Assembly: GCA_035304345.1 (NCBI GenBank)
Contig: DATGQE010000102.1
Span: 32,502-96,501 of the forward strand
DNA: 64,000 nt
Origin: IDS-8 sp035304345
GTDB lineage: Bacteria; Pseudomonadota; Gammaproteobacteria; Steroidobacterales; Woeseiaceae
Direction: 5' to 3'
Part shown: positions 1 through 13,019 of the stretch, in pieces
Numbering within the stretch: position 1 is the stretch's first letter
Layout of the letters: each line of letters starts with the position of its first letter
Made by a program: the position numbers and the translations under genes
The notes under the pieces: model-generated
What the model saw: the letters and a program-made list of their open reading frames with translations, nothing else
Database searches by the model: none
What the model was told of the DNA's origin: nothing

Positions 1-182
1 CCCGGCATCCTGAGGTCCAGCACGAGGACGGACGGGCGAAACTCCTTCAGGGTCTCGAGAAACAGGTTCGACTGGTTGAGGGCACGGACCCGGAACCCGA
101 GCGGCTCCGCCACGCGCTGGACGACGGCGCACACCGCCGGTTCGTCGTCCACGATCAGCAACCGGTTCCCTGCTGCTCTCAT
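1..182 (-). CDS. response regulator receiver domain protein (3' part outside window)
   Basis: Only the first 60 codons lie in the window; the gene runs off the left edge. Read from an ATG at 182, the protein begins MRAAGNRLLIVDDEPAV, the usual first strand and acidic pocket of a CheY-like receiver domain. The phosphoacceptor is Asp57 within VLVLDLRMPG. Such proteins take a phosphate from a sensor kinase; the output domain cannot be seen. It lies 208 bases downstream of aceK on the same strand. That gap holds an AT-rich patch around 300-350, the likeliest place for its own promoter, but I cannot name -35 and -10 boxes with confidence. Confidence 0.85.
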   Translation of the reverse strand, partial: MRAAGNRLLIVDDEPAVCAVVQRVAEPLGFRVRALNQSNLFLETLKEFRPSVLVLDLRMP

Positions 183-390
183 TGCGCCATGCCTGGCTGT
201 CTCCGGCGGGCCCGGGCCCGGTGCTGCACCGTCTGGCGACCCGGCACGAAACTCGATGGGGCGGCCGTGTATTGTCGCGCCGCGGCCGCCGCCGTTCTGT
301 GGCTTTATTCACACAACGGCATGGAACCCCCTTTGCGAAAATATTACCGGGCCGGCCTCCCCGGCTCAATCAAGCGCCACAAGTGGCGGG

Positions 391-2154
391 TCATCGCTCC
401 ACGTACACGCCGGTCGCCGGCAGGCGGGTCGTGCGCGTCTTCGGGCTGTAGGGCAGCACCTCGATCGACTCCCCGCGCTCGAGCTTGTCCCGCAGCCGTG
501 CCCACCAGCGCCACGACAGAAGCTCGGCGTGATAGGTGCGAAACACCGCCTCGAGCTCCGGTCCGAGTCCCAGGAAGCGGATGAACTCCTCCGGGAACAC
601 GTCGTTGGCCGCGACGAAGAACCAGGGCTCGGCGGACATCTCGTCCTCGAGGTGCCGGCTCTCCGGCAACGGGCGGAAGCGGCAGTCGGTGACGAACGTG
701 ACCTCGTCGTAGTCGTAGAAAATGACCCGCCCGTGCCGGGTCACGCCGAAGTTCTTGAGCAGCAGGTCCCCGGCGAAGATGTTGCTGAACGCGAGATCGC
801 GCACCGCCTGGCCGTAGTCGATCACCGCTTCGCGCGCCTCGCGGGCGCCGGCGTGCATGAGGAACACGTCGAGCGGGATCAACCTGCGCTCGATGTAGAG
901 GTGCTCGATGAGGAGCGTCCTGCCGTCGCTCGTGCAGTTCCGGGAGCAGCTCGTGAGCAGCGATTCGCGCAGGGAGGGCTCGAAGCGGGCGGCATCGAAC
1001 GACAGCCGCCGGAACTCCTGCGCGTCCACGAGACGACCGGCGCGGTCGTGACGGAACACGAGCTCGTACTTGTCGCGGACCTCCTCGCGCCGGATGTTCT
1101 TCGCGTGGCCGAAGTCGTCGCGGATCACCTTGAACACGACGTTGAACGAAGGCAGGGTGAACACCTCCATCACCATGCCCCGCGCGCCGGGGGCCCGCAC
1201 GAACTGGTCGCTCGAGGCCTCGAGGTGGCGCATCAGCGAACGGTAGCGCTCGGTCTTGCCCTGCTTCGCGCGACCGAGCACCGTGTACAGCTCCTCGACG
1301 GGTTTTTGCGGCATGAGCTCGTGCAGGAAGCGCACGGCGCTGCCGACGATGTCGAGGTCCACGTGGAAGTAGCTCCGCGTGAAGCCGAACAGCATGCTCA
1401 CGTCGTTCTCGGACAGGATCACGACGTCGGAGACGATGCCGTCGTCGGTGTGCGCGAACGGCAGCACGAGTGGCACCTGCCACGCCCCGCCGAGCAGGCG
1501 GCCGACGAGGTAGGCCCGGCGCCCCCGGTAGAAGAGCGACGGGATGACCTCGACGGAGCGTGGCGCGCCCGGGAGGCGCCGCTCCCGGCGAAAAGCCTCG
1601 ATCTCCGCGGCAATGAAGCGGGTCGTGCCGTCGGTGTCGCGCACCAGGCGCGAGAACGGCAGGTCGCCGAGCAGCTCCTCGAACAGCAGGGCCAGCGAGC
1701 CGCGGTTCACGTATTCCCGGGTCTTCAGCGGCGGGGCGGACGCGAGATCGGGCTCGACGTCGAGGGCGAGGAACTCGACGTGCGGATCGACGCCCACCGT
1801 GTTGAAGATCCGGCGGGTCAGCGAGCTGAAGAAGGTCTTGTAGAACCCGGCATCCGCGGCATCGCGGATCAGCTCCGCGTAGATCGAGCGAATGCGGTGC
1901 CAGCTCTCGCGGCTCATGATCCCGGGACCGAGCAGCGGCTCGAGCTCGCGGCGCGTGGCGAGGACCGACTGGTTGTAGAGATCGATGCGCCTGACCGCGG
2001 CCCGGCGCGCCGCCGCCCAGTCGCGCGCGACGAAGTGCTGTGCCGTTTCCCGCGTGATCTCGCGGAACCGGCGGTTATAGGCACCGAAAGCGTCGAAGAT
2101 GTGCCGCGCCGCGGCCTCCTCGCTCGCGCTCTGCCGCCTGGACGCCACGCTCAT
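391..2154 (-). CDS. aceK: isocitrate dehydrogenase kinase/phosphatase AceK
   Basis: AceK reversibly phosphorylates isocitrate dehydrogenase and so sets the split between the TCA cycle and the glyoxylate bypass. At 587 residues the protein matches the family length (about 580). The ATP-binding loop APGARGMVME is at 321-330 and is followed by VFTLPSFNVVFKVI, with the nucleotide-binding Lys342. Further on are HLYIERRLIPLDVF and the catalytic block NFGVTRHGRVIFYDYDE, all characteristic of AceK. I chose the ATG at 2154 because the frame stays open far upstream through the rhomboid gene and family homology starts here. It is the last gene of a tight minus-strand unit, 29 bases after the rhomboid gene. 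The usual partners aceA and aceB are not nearby. Confidence 0.96.
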   Translation of the reverse strand: MSVASRRQSASEEAAARHIFDAFGAYNRRFREITRETAQHFVARDWAAARRAAVRRIDLYNQSVLATRRELEPLLGPGIMSRESWHRIRSIYAELIRDAADAGFYKTFFSSLTRRIFNTVGVDPHVEFLALDVEPDLASAPPLKTREYVNRGSLALLFEELLGDLPFSRLVRDTDGTTRFIAAEIEAFRRERRLPGAPRSVEVIPSLFYRGRRAYLVGRLLGGAWQVPLVLPFAHTDDGIVSDVVILSENDVSMLFGFTRSYFHVDLDIVGSAVRFLHELMPQKPVEELYTVLGRAKQGKTERYRSLMRHLEASSDQFVRAPGARGMVMEVFTLPSFNVVFKVIRDDFGHAKNIRREEVRDKYELVFRHDRAGRLVDAQEFRRLSFDAARFEPSLRESLLTSCSRNCTSDGRTLLIEHLYIERRLIPLDVFLMHAGAREAREAVIDYGQAVRDLAFSNIFAGDLLLKNFGVTRHGRVIFYDYDEVTFVTDCRFRPLPESRHLEDEMSAEPWFFVAANDVFPEEFIRFLGLGPELEAVFRTYHAELLSWRWWARLRDKLERGESIEVLPYSPKTRTTRLPATGVYVER

Positions 2155-2183
2155 GGTGCCGCCGTGACCGGGCCGGCCGGCGC

Positions 2184-2972
2184 TCAGCGCCAGCGGCCGC
2201 GCCCGCCGTTCACCCGGTGCCAGGCCCGCGTGGCATGCCGGCGCTGCTTCCAGCCGTGGTACGGGTGCCGGGCGAGGAGCTCGGGGTCGCGGAACAGGAA
2301 CACGAGCACGGCGCCCGCCGCGAAGCCGCCCACGTGCGCCCAGAAAGCCGTGCCGCCGCCGATGCTGCCGACGTTCGCCAGCCCGCCGATGAGCTGCAGC
2401 ACGGCCCAGTAGCCGAGCATGGCGATCGCCGGCACGGCGACCGTCGTGACGTAGAACCCGAGCAGCACCAGGAGGTGCACGTGCACCCGCGGGTACAGCA
2501 CGATGTAGGCGCCCATGACGCCGCCGATCGCGCCCGACGCCCCCACCATCGGGATCGGCGACTCCGGGTTCGTCGCGACCTGCGCGGCCGCGGCCGCGAG
2601 GCCGGACAGCAGGTAGAACACGGCGAAACGCACCCGTCCCATCGCGTCCTCGACGTTGCCGCCGAAAATCCACAAAAACCACATGTTCCCGATGAGGTGC
2701 AGCCAGCTCCCGTGCATGAACATGGACGACACGACGGTGTGCCAGCTCGACTCGCGGCCGACCGGGCACGGCAGCGGGCCGGGAACCTGCGTCGGGTCGA
2801 CGCTGCCGAGGAGCTCCCCGGGTATGAGGCCGAGCAGGCACACGGAGCGCGACAGCGCCGGCTCGACACCGAGCCCCTGGAGGAAGATCCAGGCGGCGAC
2901 GTTGAGGCCGATCAGCAGGTAGGTGACGACCGGCACGCGGAGCTGCGGATTATCGTCGCGAACGGGAAACAT
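2184..2972 (-). CDS. rhomboid family intramembrane serine protease
   Basis: This is a polytopic membrane protein of 262 residues with the rhomboid catalytic dyad: Ser146 in GASGAIGG and His213 in HVGGFAAG. The conserved HGSWLHLIGNMWFLWIFG segment (88-105) is the loop and TM2 signature. The first membrane helix starts near residue 15. Rhomboids cut single-pass membrane proteins within the bilayer; the substrate is unknown. The gene starts 9 bases after the AI-2E-family transporter gene and is followed after 29 bases by aceK, so the three are probably cotranscribed. The long acidic, Cys-containing loop between residues 44 and 75 resembles the bacterial GlpG-distant (soil-bacterial) rhomboid group. 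The C-terminal tail is basic. Confidence 0.93.
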   Translation of the reverse strand: MFPVRDDNPQLRVPVVTYLLIGLNVAAWIFLQGLGVEPALSRSVCLLGLIPGELLGSVDPTQVPGPLPCPVGRESSWHTVVSSMFMHGSWLHLIGNMWFLWIFGGNVEDAMGRVRFAVFYLLSGLAAAAAQVATNPESPIPMVGASGAIGGVMGAYIVLYPRVHVHLLVLLGFYVTTVAVPAIAMLGYWAVLQLIGGLANVGSIGGGTAFWAHVGGFAAGAVLVFLFRDPELLARHPYHGWKQRRHATRAWHRVNGGRGRWR

Positions 2973-2981
2973 GCCGTCGGG

Positions 2982-4046
2982 TCAGGTCACGGTTTCCGGG
3001 CTCGTGCGCTGGTTCTCGAAGCTGTGCCAGACCGAGAAGAACAACGCCGCGATGATGGGGCCGATCAGCACGCCGGACAAGCCGAACATCGAGATGCCCC
3101 CGAGCGTCGACAGCAGGATGATGTAGTCGGGCAGGCCGGCATCGCGGCCGACGAGGATCGGGCGCAGCAGGTTGTCGACCAGGCCGATGATGACCGTGCC
3201 GAGCACGACCAGGACGAGGCCCTTCACCAGGGCGCCGGTGGCGATCAGCCAGACCGCGGCGGGGATCCACACGAGCGGCGGGCCGACGGCCGGCAGGAGC
3301 GCGAGCAGGCCCATGACGACACCCCAGAGGATCGGCGCGCGCAGGTCGAGAAGCCAGAACGTGACGCCCCCCATGAATCCCTGGATCGCGCCGATCAGGA
3401 AAGTGCCCTTCAGCGTCGCGCGCGAGACGATCGCGAAGCGCCCCGCGAGATGGCGTGCGAGCGCGTCGTCCAGCGGCAGCGCGTGCCGGATCCGCTGGAT
3501 GATCACGACCCCGTCACGCAGGAAGAAGAACAAGAGGTACAGCATCACGAAGAGCTGCAGGAAGAACATCACCGTCCCCTGACCGATCGTCACGGCATTG
3601 GTCGCGACCCAGCGGCCGGCGGCCACGGCCGCGGTCGACAGGCCCTGCCGGATCTGGCTCAGCTCGACGCCGAAACGATCGAGCAGGCTCGTGACCGCGG
3701 GGATCCGGGCCTGCAGCCAGTCGAACACGGCCGCCGCCCGGATGTTGCCCTGCTCGAGGTCGCGCGCGATCTCGGCGGCTTCGCGGGCCACGGCAACCAC
3801 GACCAGGAACACCGGGATGAGGACGAGAAACACGATCGTGATCAGGGTGAGCGCGGCCCCCAGCGACGGGCGGTCCGGTATCGTGCGCAGCATGTAGCGC
3901 TGCAGCGGCTGGAACAGGAGCGCCAGCACCAGCGCCCAGAAGACCGGCTTCAGGAAGTCCGTGATGAGGCCCAGGAACGCGAGCGTGACGGCAATGAGCA
4001 GCAGGAAGAAGAACGCCCGATCGACCGTCTGGACCGGCAGAGCCAT
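2982..4046 (-). CDS. AI-2E family transporter (PerM/YdiK-like)
   Basis: This 354-residue protein has about eight membrane segments. There is an N-terminal pair of helices, a soluble stretch (about 85-150) and a C-terminal block with the family pattern FLRDGVVI, GAIQGFMGG, LPAVGPPLVWIPAA and a late DNLLRPILVGRD. These mark the AI-2E exporter family (PF01594), whose members move small molecules or ions across the inner membrane. Few have proven substrates, so autoinducer-2 export should not be assumed. It begins a minus-strand unit with rhomboid and aceK. About 105 bases separate it from the ABC permease gene upstream, which leaves room for a promoter. Confidence 0.92.
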   Translation of the reverse strand: MALPVQTVDRAFFFLLLIAVTLAFLGLITDFLKPVFWALVLALLFQPLQRYMLRTIPDRPSLGAALTLITIVFLVLIPVFLVVVAVAREAAEIARDLEQGNIRAAAVFDWLQARIPAVTSLLDRFGVELSQIRQGLSTAAVAAGRWVATNAVTIGQGTVMFFLQLFVMLYLLFFFLRDGVVIIQRIRHALPLDDALARHLAGRFAIVSRATLKGTFLIGAIQGFMGGVTFWLLDLRAPILWGVVMGLLALLPAVGPPLVWIPAAVWLIATGALVKGLVLVVLGTVIIGLVDNLLRPILVGRDAGLPDYIILLSTLGGISMFGLSGVLIGPIIAALFFSVWHSFENQRTSPETVT

Positions 4047-4151
4047 CGCGATTCCTCGAGCAGCCTGACAACGGGAACCGGCGCGCGCCGGGGGACGCGG
4101 CGCCGACCGTAGCCAGCGTAGCAGATTTCGCGCCGGACCTGTCCTCGTCCC

Positions 4152-4909
<758 letters not shown>

Positions 4910-4913
<4 letters not shown>

Positions 4914-5848
4914 GCCGTGTTCCTTCTCACGAGATTGACGAAGATCTCCTCGAGCGAGCTTTGCGACGTGTGCAGGTCGCTGTAGCGGATCCCTGCCCGG
5001 TTCAGCTCGGCGAGCAGCCCCGTGATGCCGGTGCGCTCGGCCTGGGTGTCGTAGGTGTAGACGAGCTCGAAGCCGTCGTTGGCGAGCTCCAGGCTCCACC
5101 CGGCGAGTGACTCGGGGATGGTCTCGAGCGGGGCCTGCAGGCTCAGCACCATCTGCTTCCTGCCGAGCTTGCGCATCATCTCGTGCTTGTCGTCGATCAG
5201 GATGATCTCGCCGTGATTGATGACGGCGATCCGGTCCGCCATCTGCTCGGCTTCCTCGATGTAGTGCGTCGTGAGGATGATGGTGACCCCGGAGTCCCGC
5301 AGCCCCCGCACGACCTCCCACATGTCCTTGCGCAACTCGACGTCGACGCCGGCGGTCGGCTCGTCCAGGAACAGGATTTCCGGCTCGTGCGCCAGCGCCT
5401 TGGCGATGAGCACGCGCCGTTTCATGCCGCCCGAGAGCGTCATGATGCGGCTGTCCTTCTTGTCCCAGAGCGAGAGCGACTTCAGGACTTTCTCGATGTG
5501 CGCCGGGTTCGCCGGCTTGCCGAACAAGCCGCGGCTGAACGAAGTGGTCGCCCACACCGACTCGAACGTGTCCGTAGCCATCTCCTGCGGCACGAGGCCG
5601 ATCATCGCCCGCGCCTTGCGGAAATCCTTCACGATGTCGTGGCCGCCCACGGTGACGCGGCCGGACGTCGGGTTGACGATCCCGCAGATGATGTTGATCA
5701 GCGTCGTCTTGCCGGCACCGTTCGGTCCGAGCAGCGCGAGAATCTCACCCTTGCGGATCTCGAGATCGACGCTCTTCAACGCCTGGAAGCCGGACGCGTA
5801 CGTCTTCCGGAGACTCTCGATGCGGATGACCGGCGGCATGGGCGCCAT
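4910..5848 (-). CDS. ABC-2 type transporter ATP-binding protein (YadG-like)
   Basis: This is the nucleotide-binding subunit that powers the adjacent permease. The Walker A motif GPNGAGKTT is at 41-49. The signature LSGGMKRR and the Walker B/D-loop block ILFLDEPTAGVDVELR are clear, and the switch His is in LTTHYIEEAEQMADR. The C-terminal extension ending SLEEIFVNLVRR is typical of the YadG group. I place the start at the ATG at 5848 (MAPMPPVIRIES), where ABC homology begins. An alternative GTG at 5950 would add a 34-residue low-complexity leader and would overlap the stop of the 33-residue membrane protein as GTGA, so it cannot be excluded. Confidence 0.93.
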
Positions 5849-5946
5849 TGTAGGCCGGCCGTCAGGGCGCGTCCCCGCCGTAGGCGCGACCCTTGCGGGT
5901 CGTGCGGACTGCACGACCCGCAGGTCGCCGATGCGGGACGTCCCGG

Positions 5947-6048
5947 TCACGACGCCAGCCAGAAGATCAGTCCGAGCAGCGACGCCGCGAAGACGATCCC
6001 CAGCACGACGACGCCCGGTTCGATTTCCGTGTGCGAATGTTCATCCAT
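5947..6048 (-). CDS. 33-residue single-pass membrane protein
   Basis: This short gene reads MDEHSHTEIEPGVVVLGIVF and then AASLLGLIFWLAS: a polar, His/Glu-rich head of about 11 residues followed by one hydrophobic helix to the C-terminus. A good ribosome site (AGGAG) lies nine bases before the ATG at 6048. Its TGA overlaps a possible GTG start of the downstream ABC ATPase. Position, ribosome site and a clean transmembrane helix make it a credible small protein, perhaps accessory to the exporter. I recognise no family and the function is unknown. Confidence 0.55.
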   Translation of the reverse strand: MDEHSHTEIEPGVVVLGIVFAASLLGLIFWLAS

Positions 6049-6132
6049 AACATATCGCTCCTGTCTCGTCGTTATCCCTTGCATTCTCCATTCCGCGCTC
6101 GCTTGCCTTCCGCCCCGCATTCGCGTGCGGTG

Positions 6133-7565
6133 TCAATGCGAGTACGGACCGGCCGCGACTGCGGGCGCGACCTCCCACCCGCCGCCGAGCGCCTTGTAGA
6201 TGGCGACGACGGAGGTGTTGAGGTCCGTTTCCGCGCGTGCGACCGCGTCCTCGGCCTCGAGCAACGTGCGCTCGGCGTCGAGCAGCCGCAGGAACTCGAT
6301 CGCACCCTCGCGATAGCGGATCCGCGCGAGCTCGGCGGCGCGCGCCGAGGCCGCCGCCTGCTCCACCAGGGCGCGCAGGCGCGCCTGGTTCTGGGCGTAG
6401 GCCACGAACGCGTTCTCCGTCTCTTCGAGCGCGCGGAGCACGGTTTGTTCATACGCCGCGAGCGCCCCATCGGCCTGTGCCCTCGCCGCCCTGAGCCTGG
6501 CCCGCACGCTGCCCAGGTCGAACGCTGCCCAGCTCAACGTCGGGGTCACGCTCCAGGCCTCGCTCGCGGCCTCTCCCAGCTCGCTCGCCTCGCCCGTGAT
6601 GAAGCCGACGAAGCCCGAGACGGACAGCGACGGGAACAGGTCTGCCGTGGCGACACCGATGCGCGCCGTCGCCGCCGCGAGCTGGCGCTCCGCCGCGCGG
6701 ATGTCGGGCCGGCGGCGCAGCAGCAGCGCCGGCTCGCCGATCGCGAGCGGCTCGGCGAGCGACTCGCTGACGGGCGCCTTGCGCTCGCTCTCCGGGATCG
6801 TCAGCGTGCCGGGCGCCATCCCGAGCAGGACCGCGAGCCGGTGCTCGGCGGCCCGCGCCGCCGTGGTGAGCGGCGGCAGGGTGGCCTCCGTTGCCGCGAG
6901 CTGCGCCCGGGCACTCGCGAGGTCCAGCTCGGTGCCGCGCCCCAGCTCGTAACGGATGCGGGTGATGCGTACCGCCTCCCGCTGGTTGTCACGGTTCTCG
7001 AGGGCCACCGCGTACCGCCGCTTCGCGCCGAGCAGCTCCAGGTAGTTGCGCGCGACCTCCGCGGCGATGCTGACCTGCGCGGCGTGCAGGCCGGCCTCGG
7101 CCGCCTGCGCCTCGGCGTGCGCGGCTTCGGCCTGGCGCCGTACCCGCCCGTACAGGTCGATCTCCCAGAAGGCGTCGAAGCCGAGGTCGAAGGTCTCGGA
7201 CAGCACGCGCTCGTCGCCGCCCGTGCCGAAGCCGACGAGCTGCTGCTCGCGGCGATCGTACGCGCCGTGCGCGCTCACGGTCGGCAGCCGGTCCAGCCAG
7301 GCGTCGCGGTAGATCGCACGCGCCTCGGCGAGCCGGGCGGCCGCGATGCGCACGTCGAGGCCGTCGCGGAGCGCACGCTCGATCAGGTCGTCGAGCACGG
7401 GGTCGCCGAACTCGCGCCACCAGGCTGCTTCGACCTGCGTGCGGGCGAAGTGCTCCGCGTCCGCGTTCACGAAACGGGGGGCCGTGGTGTCCGGAGCTTC
7501 GTACTCCGGACCCACGGCGCAGGCGCCCAAGCCAAGTGCAAGCGAAAGGAGAACGAGCGAGCGGA

Positions 7566-7569
<4 letters not shown>
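6133..7569 (-). CDS. RND efflux outer-membrane lipoprotein (OprM/NodT family)
   Basis: This is the outer-membrane channel of the tripartite pump, 478 residues long. A lipoprotein signal ends at Cys17 (LGLGACAVGPEYEAP), and CAVGPEY is the usual OprM/NodT start. Two repeated outer-membrane-efflux domains follow, with the characteristic ALLLRRRPDIRAAERQLAAA in the middle and the LDAERTLLEAEDAVARAETD helix near the end. The ATG at 7569 has AGGAG six bases upstream and overlaps the pump gene stop as ATGA. It is the last gene of the adaptor-pump-channel operon. Confidence 0.94.
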
Positions 7570-10769
<3,200 letters not shown>

Positions 10770-10891
10770 GAATCGCCTGCCTTGTCCTGGTATCGCTTCT
10801 GCCGTTGCCGTCGGGTTCGCAACCCGTTGCCGCGCGCGGTCAACGACCGCTCATCGACCGCCAGCGGACGCCCGGGGTGCCCGCGGCCGCC

Positions 10892-12070
10892 TCACGGCCG
10901 GCCCGCACCGACGTTCGCCGCCAGCCGCTCGAGCTCGCGCGCATCCCGGTCCATCGCGACCTGCACCGGTGCGACCGGCACGCCGGGACGCACCCGCTGC
11001 AATCCGTTGACGATCACGCGATCGCCGGCTTCGAGCCCGCGGGTCACGACGCGCAGGTTGCCGACGAGCGGACCGGTCTCGACGCCGCGGTACTGGGCGA
11101 CGTTCTGGTCGTCGACGACGAGCACGTACTTCTGGTCCAGGTCGGTGCCGATCGCGCGGTCGTCGACCAGCGCCACCTCGCGCACCGACGGGCTCACGAG
11201 CTTGATGCGCACGAACAGCCCCGGCGTGAAGCGCCCGTCGGCGTTGTCGAGGACCGCGCGGCCGCGGATGGTGCCGGACTCCGGGTCCACGCGGTTGTCG
11301 AGGAAATCGAGGCGCCCTTCGTGCGGATACCCGGCCTCGTTGATCAGCCCGACGAATACCGGGGCGCTGCGCGCCGCCGCCGGGTCCTGGCCTTCGATGT
11401 AGCGCAGGTAGCTCTGCTCGTCGGCATGGAAATAGGCGTAGACCGGGTCGTCCGAGACGAGCGTCGTGAGCAGCGTCGAGCTGTCCACGAGGTTGCCCGC
11501 GGTCACGAGCGCGTTCGAGACGCGGCCGGCGATGGGCGCGGTCACCGTGGTGAACTCGAGATCGAGGCGCGCGGCTTCCAGTGCCGCCTCCACCGCACCG
11601 AGCTCGGCCGCCGCGATGGTCCGTGCGGTCTTCAGGCTGTCGTACTCCTCCCGGGCGATGGCGTTCTCCGCGAGGAGCCGCTCGGCGCGCTCCTCGTTGC
11701 TGGCGGCGAGCGCGAGGCCCGCCCGTGCGCGGGCGAGCTCGGCTTCCAGCCGTTCGACCTCGGCCCGGAACGGGCGCGGATCGATCCGGAACAGGACCTG
11801 CCCGGCCTCGACCCGGCTGCCCTCCTCGAAGTGCACCGATTCGATGTAGCCGCTGACCCGCGGCCGGACGTTGACGGCCTTGACCGCGGCGAGCCGCCCC
11901 GTGAATTCCTGCCAGTCGTGCAGCGGCTGCACCTCCACCCGCGCGACCGAGACCTCGGGCGGGGGCGGCGCGGCCTGCTCGTCGTCAGCGCGGCTCTGGC
12001 CGCAGCCCGCGAGCAGCAGGGCGAGGGCGGCGGCAAGCGACAAAAAGGTCCATCGGCGTAGCGGATTCAT
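10892..12070 (-). CDS. RND efflux periplasmic adaptor (AcrA/MexA family)
   Basis: This is the membrane-fusion subunit linking pump and channel. It has a lipoprotein signal with LLLAGCGQS (lipidated Cys23). The lipoyl half-motif is VRPRVSGYIESVHFEEGSRV, a coiled-coil hairpin lies at about 95-150, and the second half-motif TVTAPIAGRVSNALVTAG follows. A beta-barrel and a membrane-proximal domain end near VNGLQRVRPGVPV. The 392 residues are the usual length. The ATG at 12070 has AAGGAG six bases upstream. It is the first gene of the pump operon and is transcribed from the region shared with the TetR gene. Confidence 0.95.
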   Translation of the reverse strand: MNPLRRWTFLSLAAALALLLAGCGQSRADDEQAAPPPPEVSVARVEVQPLHDWQEFTGRLAAVKAVNVRPRVSGYIESVHFEEGSRVEAGQVLFRIDPRPFRAEVERLEAELARARAGLALAASNEERAERLLAENAIAREEYDSLKTARTIAAAELGAVEAALEAARLDLEFTTVTAPIAGRVSNALVTAGNLVDSSTLLTTLVSDDPVYAYFHADEQSYLRYIEGQDPAAARSAPVFVGLINEAGYPHEGRLDFLDNRVDPESGTIRGRAVLDNADGRFTPGLFVRIKLVSPSVREVALVDDRAIGTDLDQKYVLVVDDQNVAQYRGVETGPLVGNLRVVTRGLEAGDRVIVNGLQRVRPGVPVAPVQVAMDRDARELERLAANVGAGRP

Positions 12071-12197
12071 CCGTCACTCCTTGCTTCAAGGTTCAGCGGG
12101 ATACCGGAAGCGGCAGGGGTCAGCGCCGATGAAACCGCCCTCCACGCCCTGGACCGGTCAGCTCCGGGGGCTCTTCCCGGCCGGGCGTGTCGGCGAT

Positions 12198-12226
12198 TTG
12201 ACACAGTGCAACATTCCTTGGATGAT
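12198..12226 (+). promoter_or_regulatory. probable promoter of the tetR gene
   Basis: A perfect TTGACA at 12198-12203 is followed after 17 bases by GATGAT at 12221-12226. It points towards the TetR gene about 90 bases downstream. The -10 is weak, but the -35 and spacing are ideal. Confidence 0.45.
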
Positions 12227-12240
12227 TAAGGGATGTTACT

Positions 12241-12254
12241 ATACCGTTCGGTAT
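12241..12254. promoter_or_regulatory. palindromic operator candidate 1 (TetR type)
   Basis: ATACCG-TT-CGGTAT is an inverted repeat of six-base arms around two bases, the usual size and shape for a TetR-family operator. It lies just downstream of the tetR -10 and close to the start region of the divergent pump promoter, so a bound repressor could act on both genes. Confidence 0.6.
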
Positions 12255-12266
12255 CATTCGGCAGGA

Positions 12267-12295
12267 ACGATACTGACCGGTCACTCACCTGTCAA
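12267..12295 (-). promoter_or_regulatory. probable promoter of the RND pump operon, with operator candidate 2 in its spacer
   Basis: On the minus strand a perfect TTGACA (12295-12290) is followed after exactly 17 bases by TATCGT (12272-12267), facing the adaptor gene. The ten-base perfect palindrome TGACCGGTCA (12274-12283) lies inside the spacer, where a repressor would block RNA polymerase. The two palindromes share a CCG/CGG core, but their centres differ in spacing. It is therefore not certain that the same protein reads both. Confidence 0.55.
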
Positions 12296-12312
12296 GGGGA
12301 AATTCGATCGCC

Positions 12313-12924
12313 ATGAGCGCGGAGCCCACGGGAAAGAAATCGGACAAGGCGAAGAGGCCCAGCGCACGCGAGCGCATTTGCGAGACCGCGCGCGACCTCT
12401 TCTACAGCCGCGGCATTCGCGGCGTCGGTGTCGAGATGATCGCGGCGGAGGCCGGTACCACCAAGATGAGCCTCTACCGCAACTTCGCCTCCAAGGACGA
12501 GCTGGTGGCCGAGTGCCTGTGCCGCCAGGAGCAGGAGTTCTGGGAGTGGTGGGACCGCACGCTCGGCCCGTTCGAAGGGCAGCCGCGGCAGCAGCTCGAG
12601 GCGCTGTTCGCGGCCCTGGAAGCCCAGGTGACCGACGAGCAATGGTCGCGAGGCTGCCAGTTCGCCAACGCCGCCGTCGAGCTCCCCGATGCCGACCATC
12701 CCGCCCGCCAGATCATTTTCAAGCACCACCAGGAGATCCGCGAACGCTTGAGGCGGCTGTGCACCGACATGCGCGCACGCGACCCGGAAACCCTCGCGGA
12801 CGGCCTGTTGCTGCTGATGGCCGGTGCCTACATGGCCTGCCTCGTGTTCGACAGCCGCGAGCTCTCCCAGTCGATCAGCAAGAGCGCGCGCGCCCTCCTC
12901 GACTCGGCACTCGGCGCGTCTTAA
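12313..12924 (+). CDS. TetR family transcriptional regulator, probable pump repressor
   Basis: The 203-residue protein has an N-terminal TetR helix-turn-helix at about 20-65: ARERICETARDLFYSRG followed by GVGVEMIAAEAGTTKMSLYR and NFASKDELV. The C-terminal ligand domain includes WSRGCQFANAAVELPD, typical of the AcrR/QacR-like branch with a conserved Gly-Cys. The gene is divergent from the RND operon, with palindromes between them. This is the classical layout of a local repressor that releases DNA on binding a pump substrate. The ATG at 12313 follows AAGGGGA (12294-12300). Confidence 0.92.
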   Translation: MSAEPTGKKSDKAKRPSARERICETARDLFYSRGIRGVGVEMIAAEAGTTKMSLYRNFASKDELVAECLCRQEQEFWEWWDRTLGPFEGQPRQQLEALFAALEAQVTDEQWSRGCQFANAAVELPDADHPARQIIFKHHQEIRERLRRLCTDMRARDPETLADGLLLLMAGAYMACLVFDSRELSQSISKSARALLDSALGAS

Positions 12925-13019
12925 ACGAGCGCACCACCGGGCACGCCGCCGCGCACGGCCGGCGAATCCCCTTTCCAAATGTCCTTTCCAAAGGCGGCCG
13001 CGCCGTCTACGCTTCAACT

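Noticed and set aside
76..2412. A 778-codon plus-strand frame across aceK
   Set aside because: AceK on the minus strand is complete and recognisable. The plus frame is antisense filler.
2155..2841. Extension of the aceK frame upstream through the rhomboid gene
   Set aside because: The extra 229 codons are low-complexity Arg/Ala sequence in a shifted frame of the rhomboid gene. Family homology begins at 2154.
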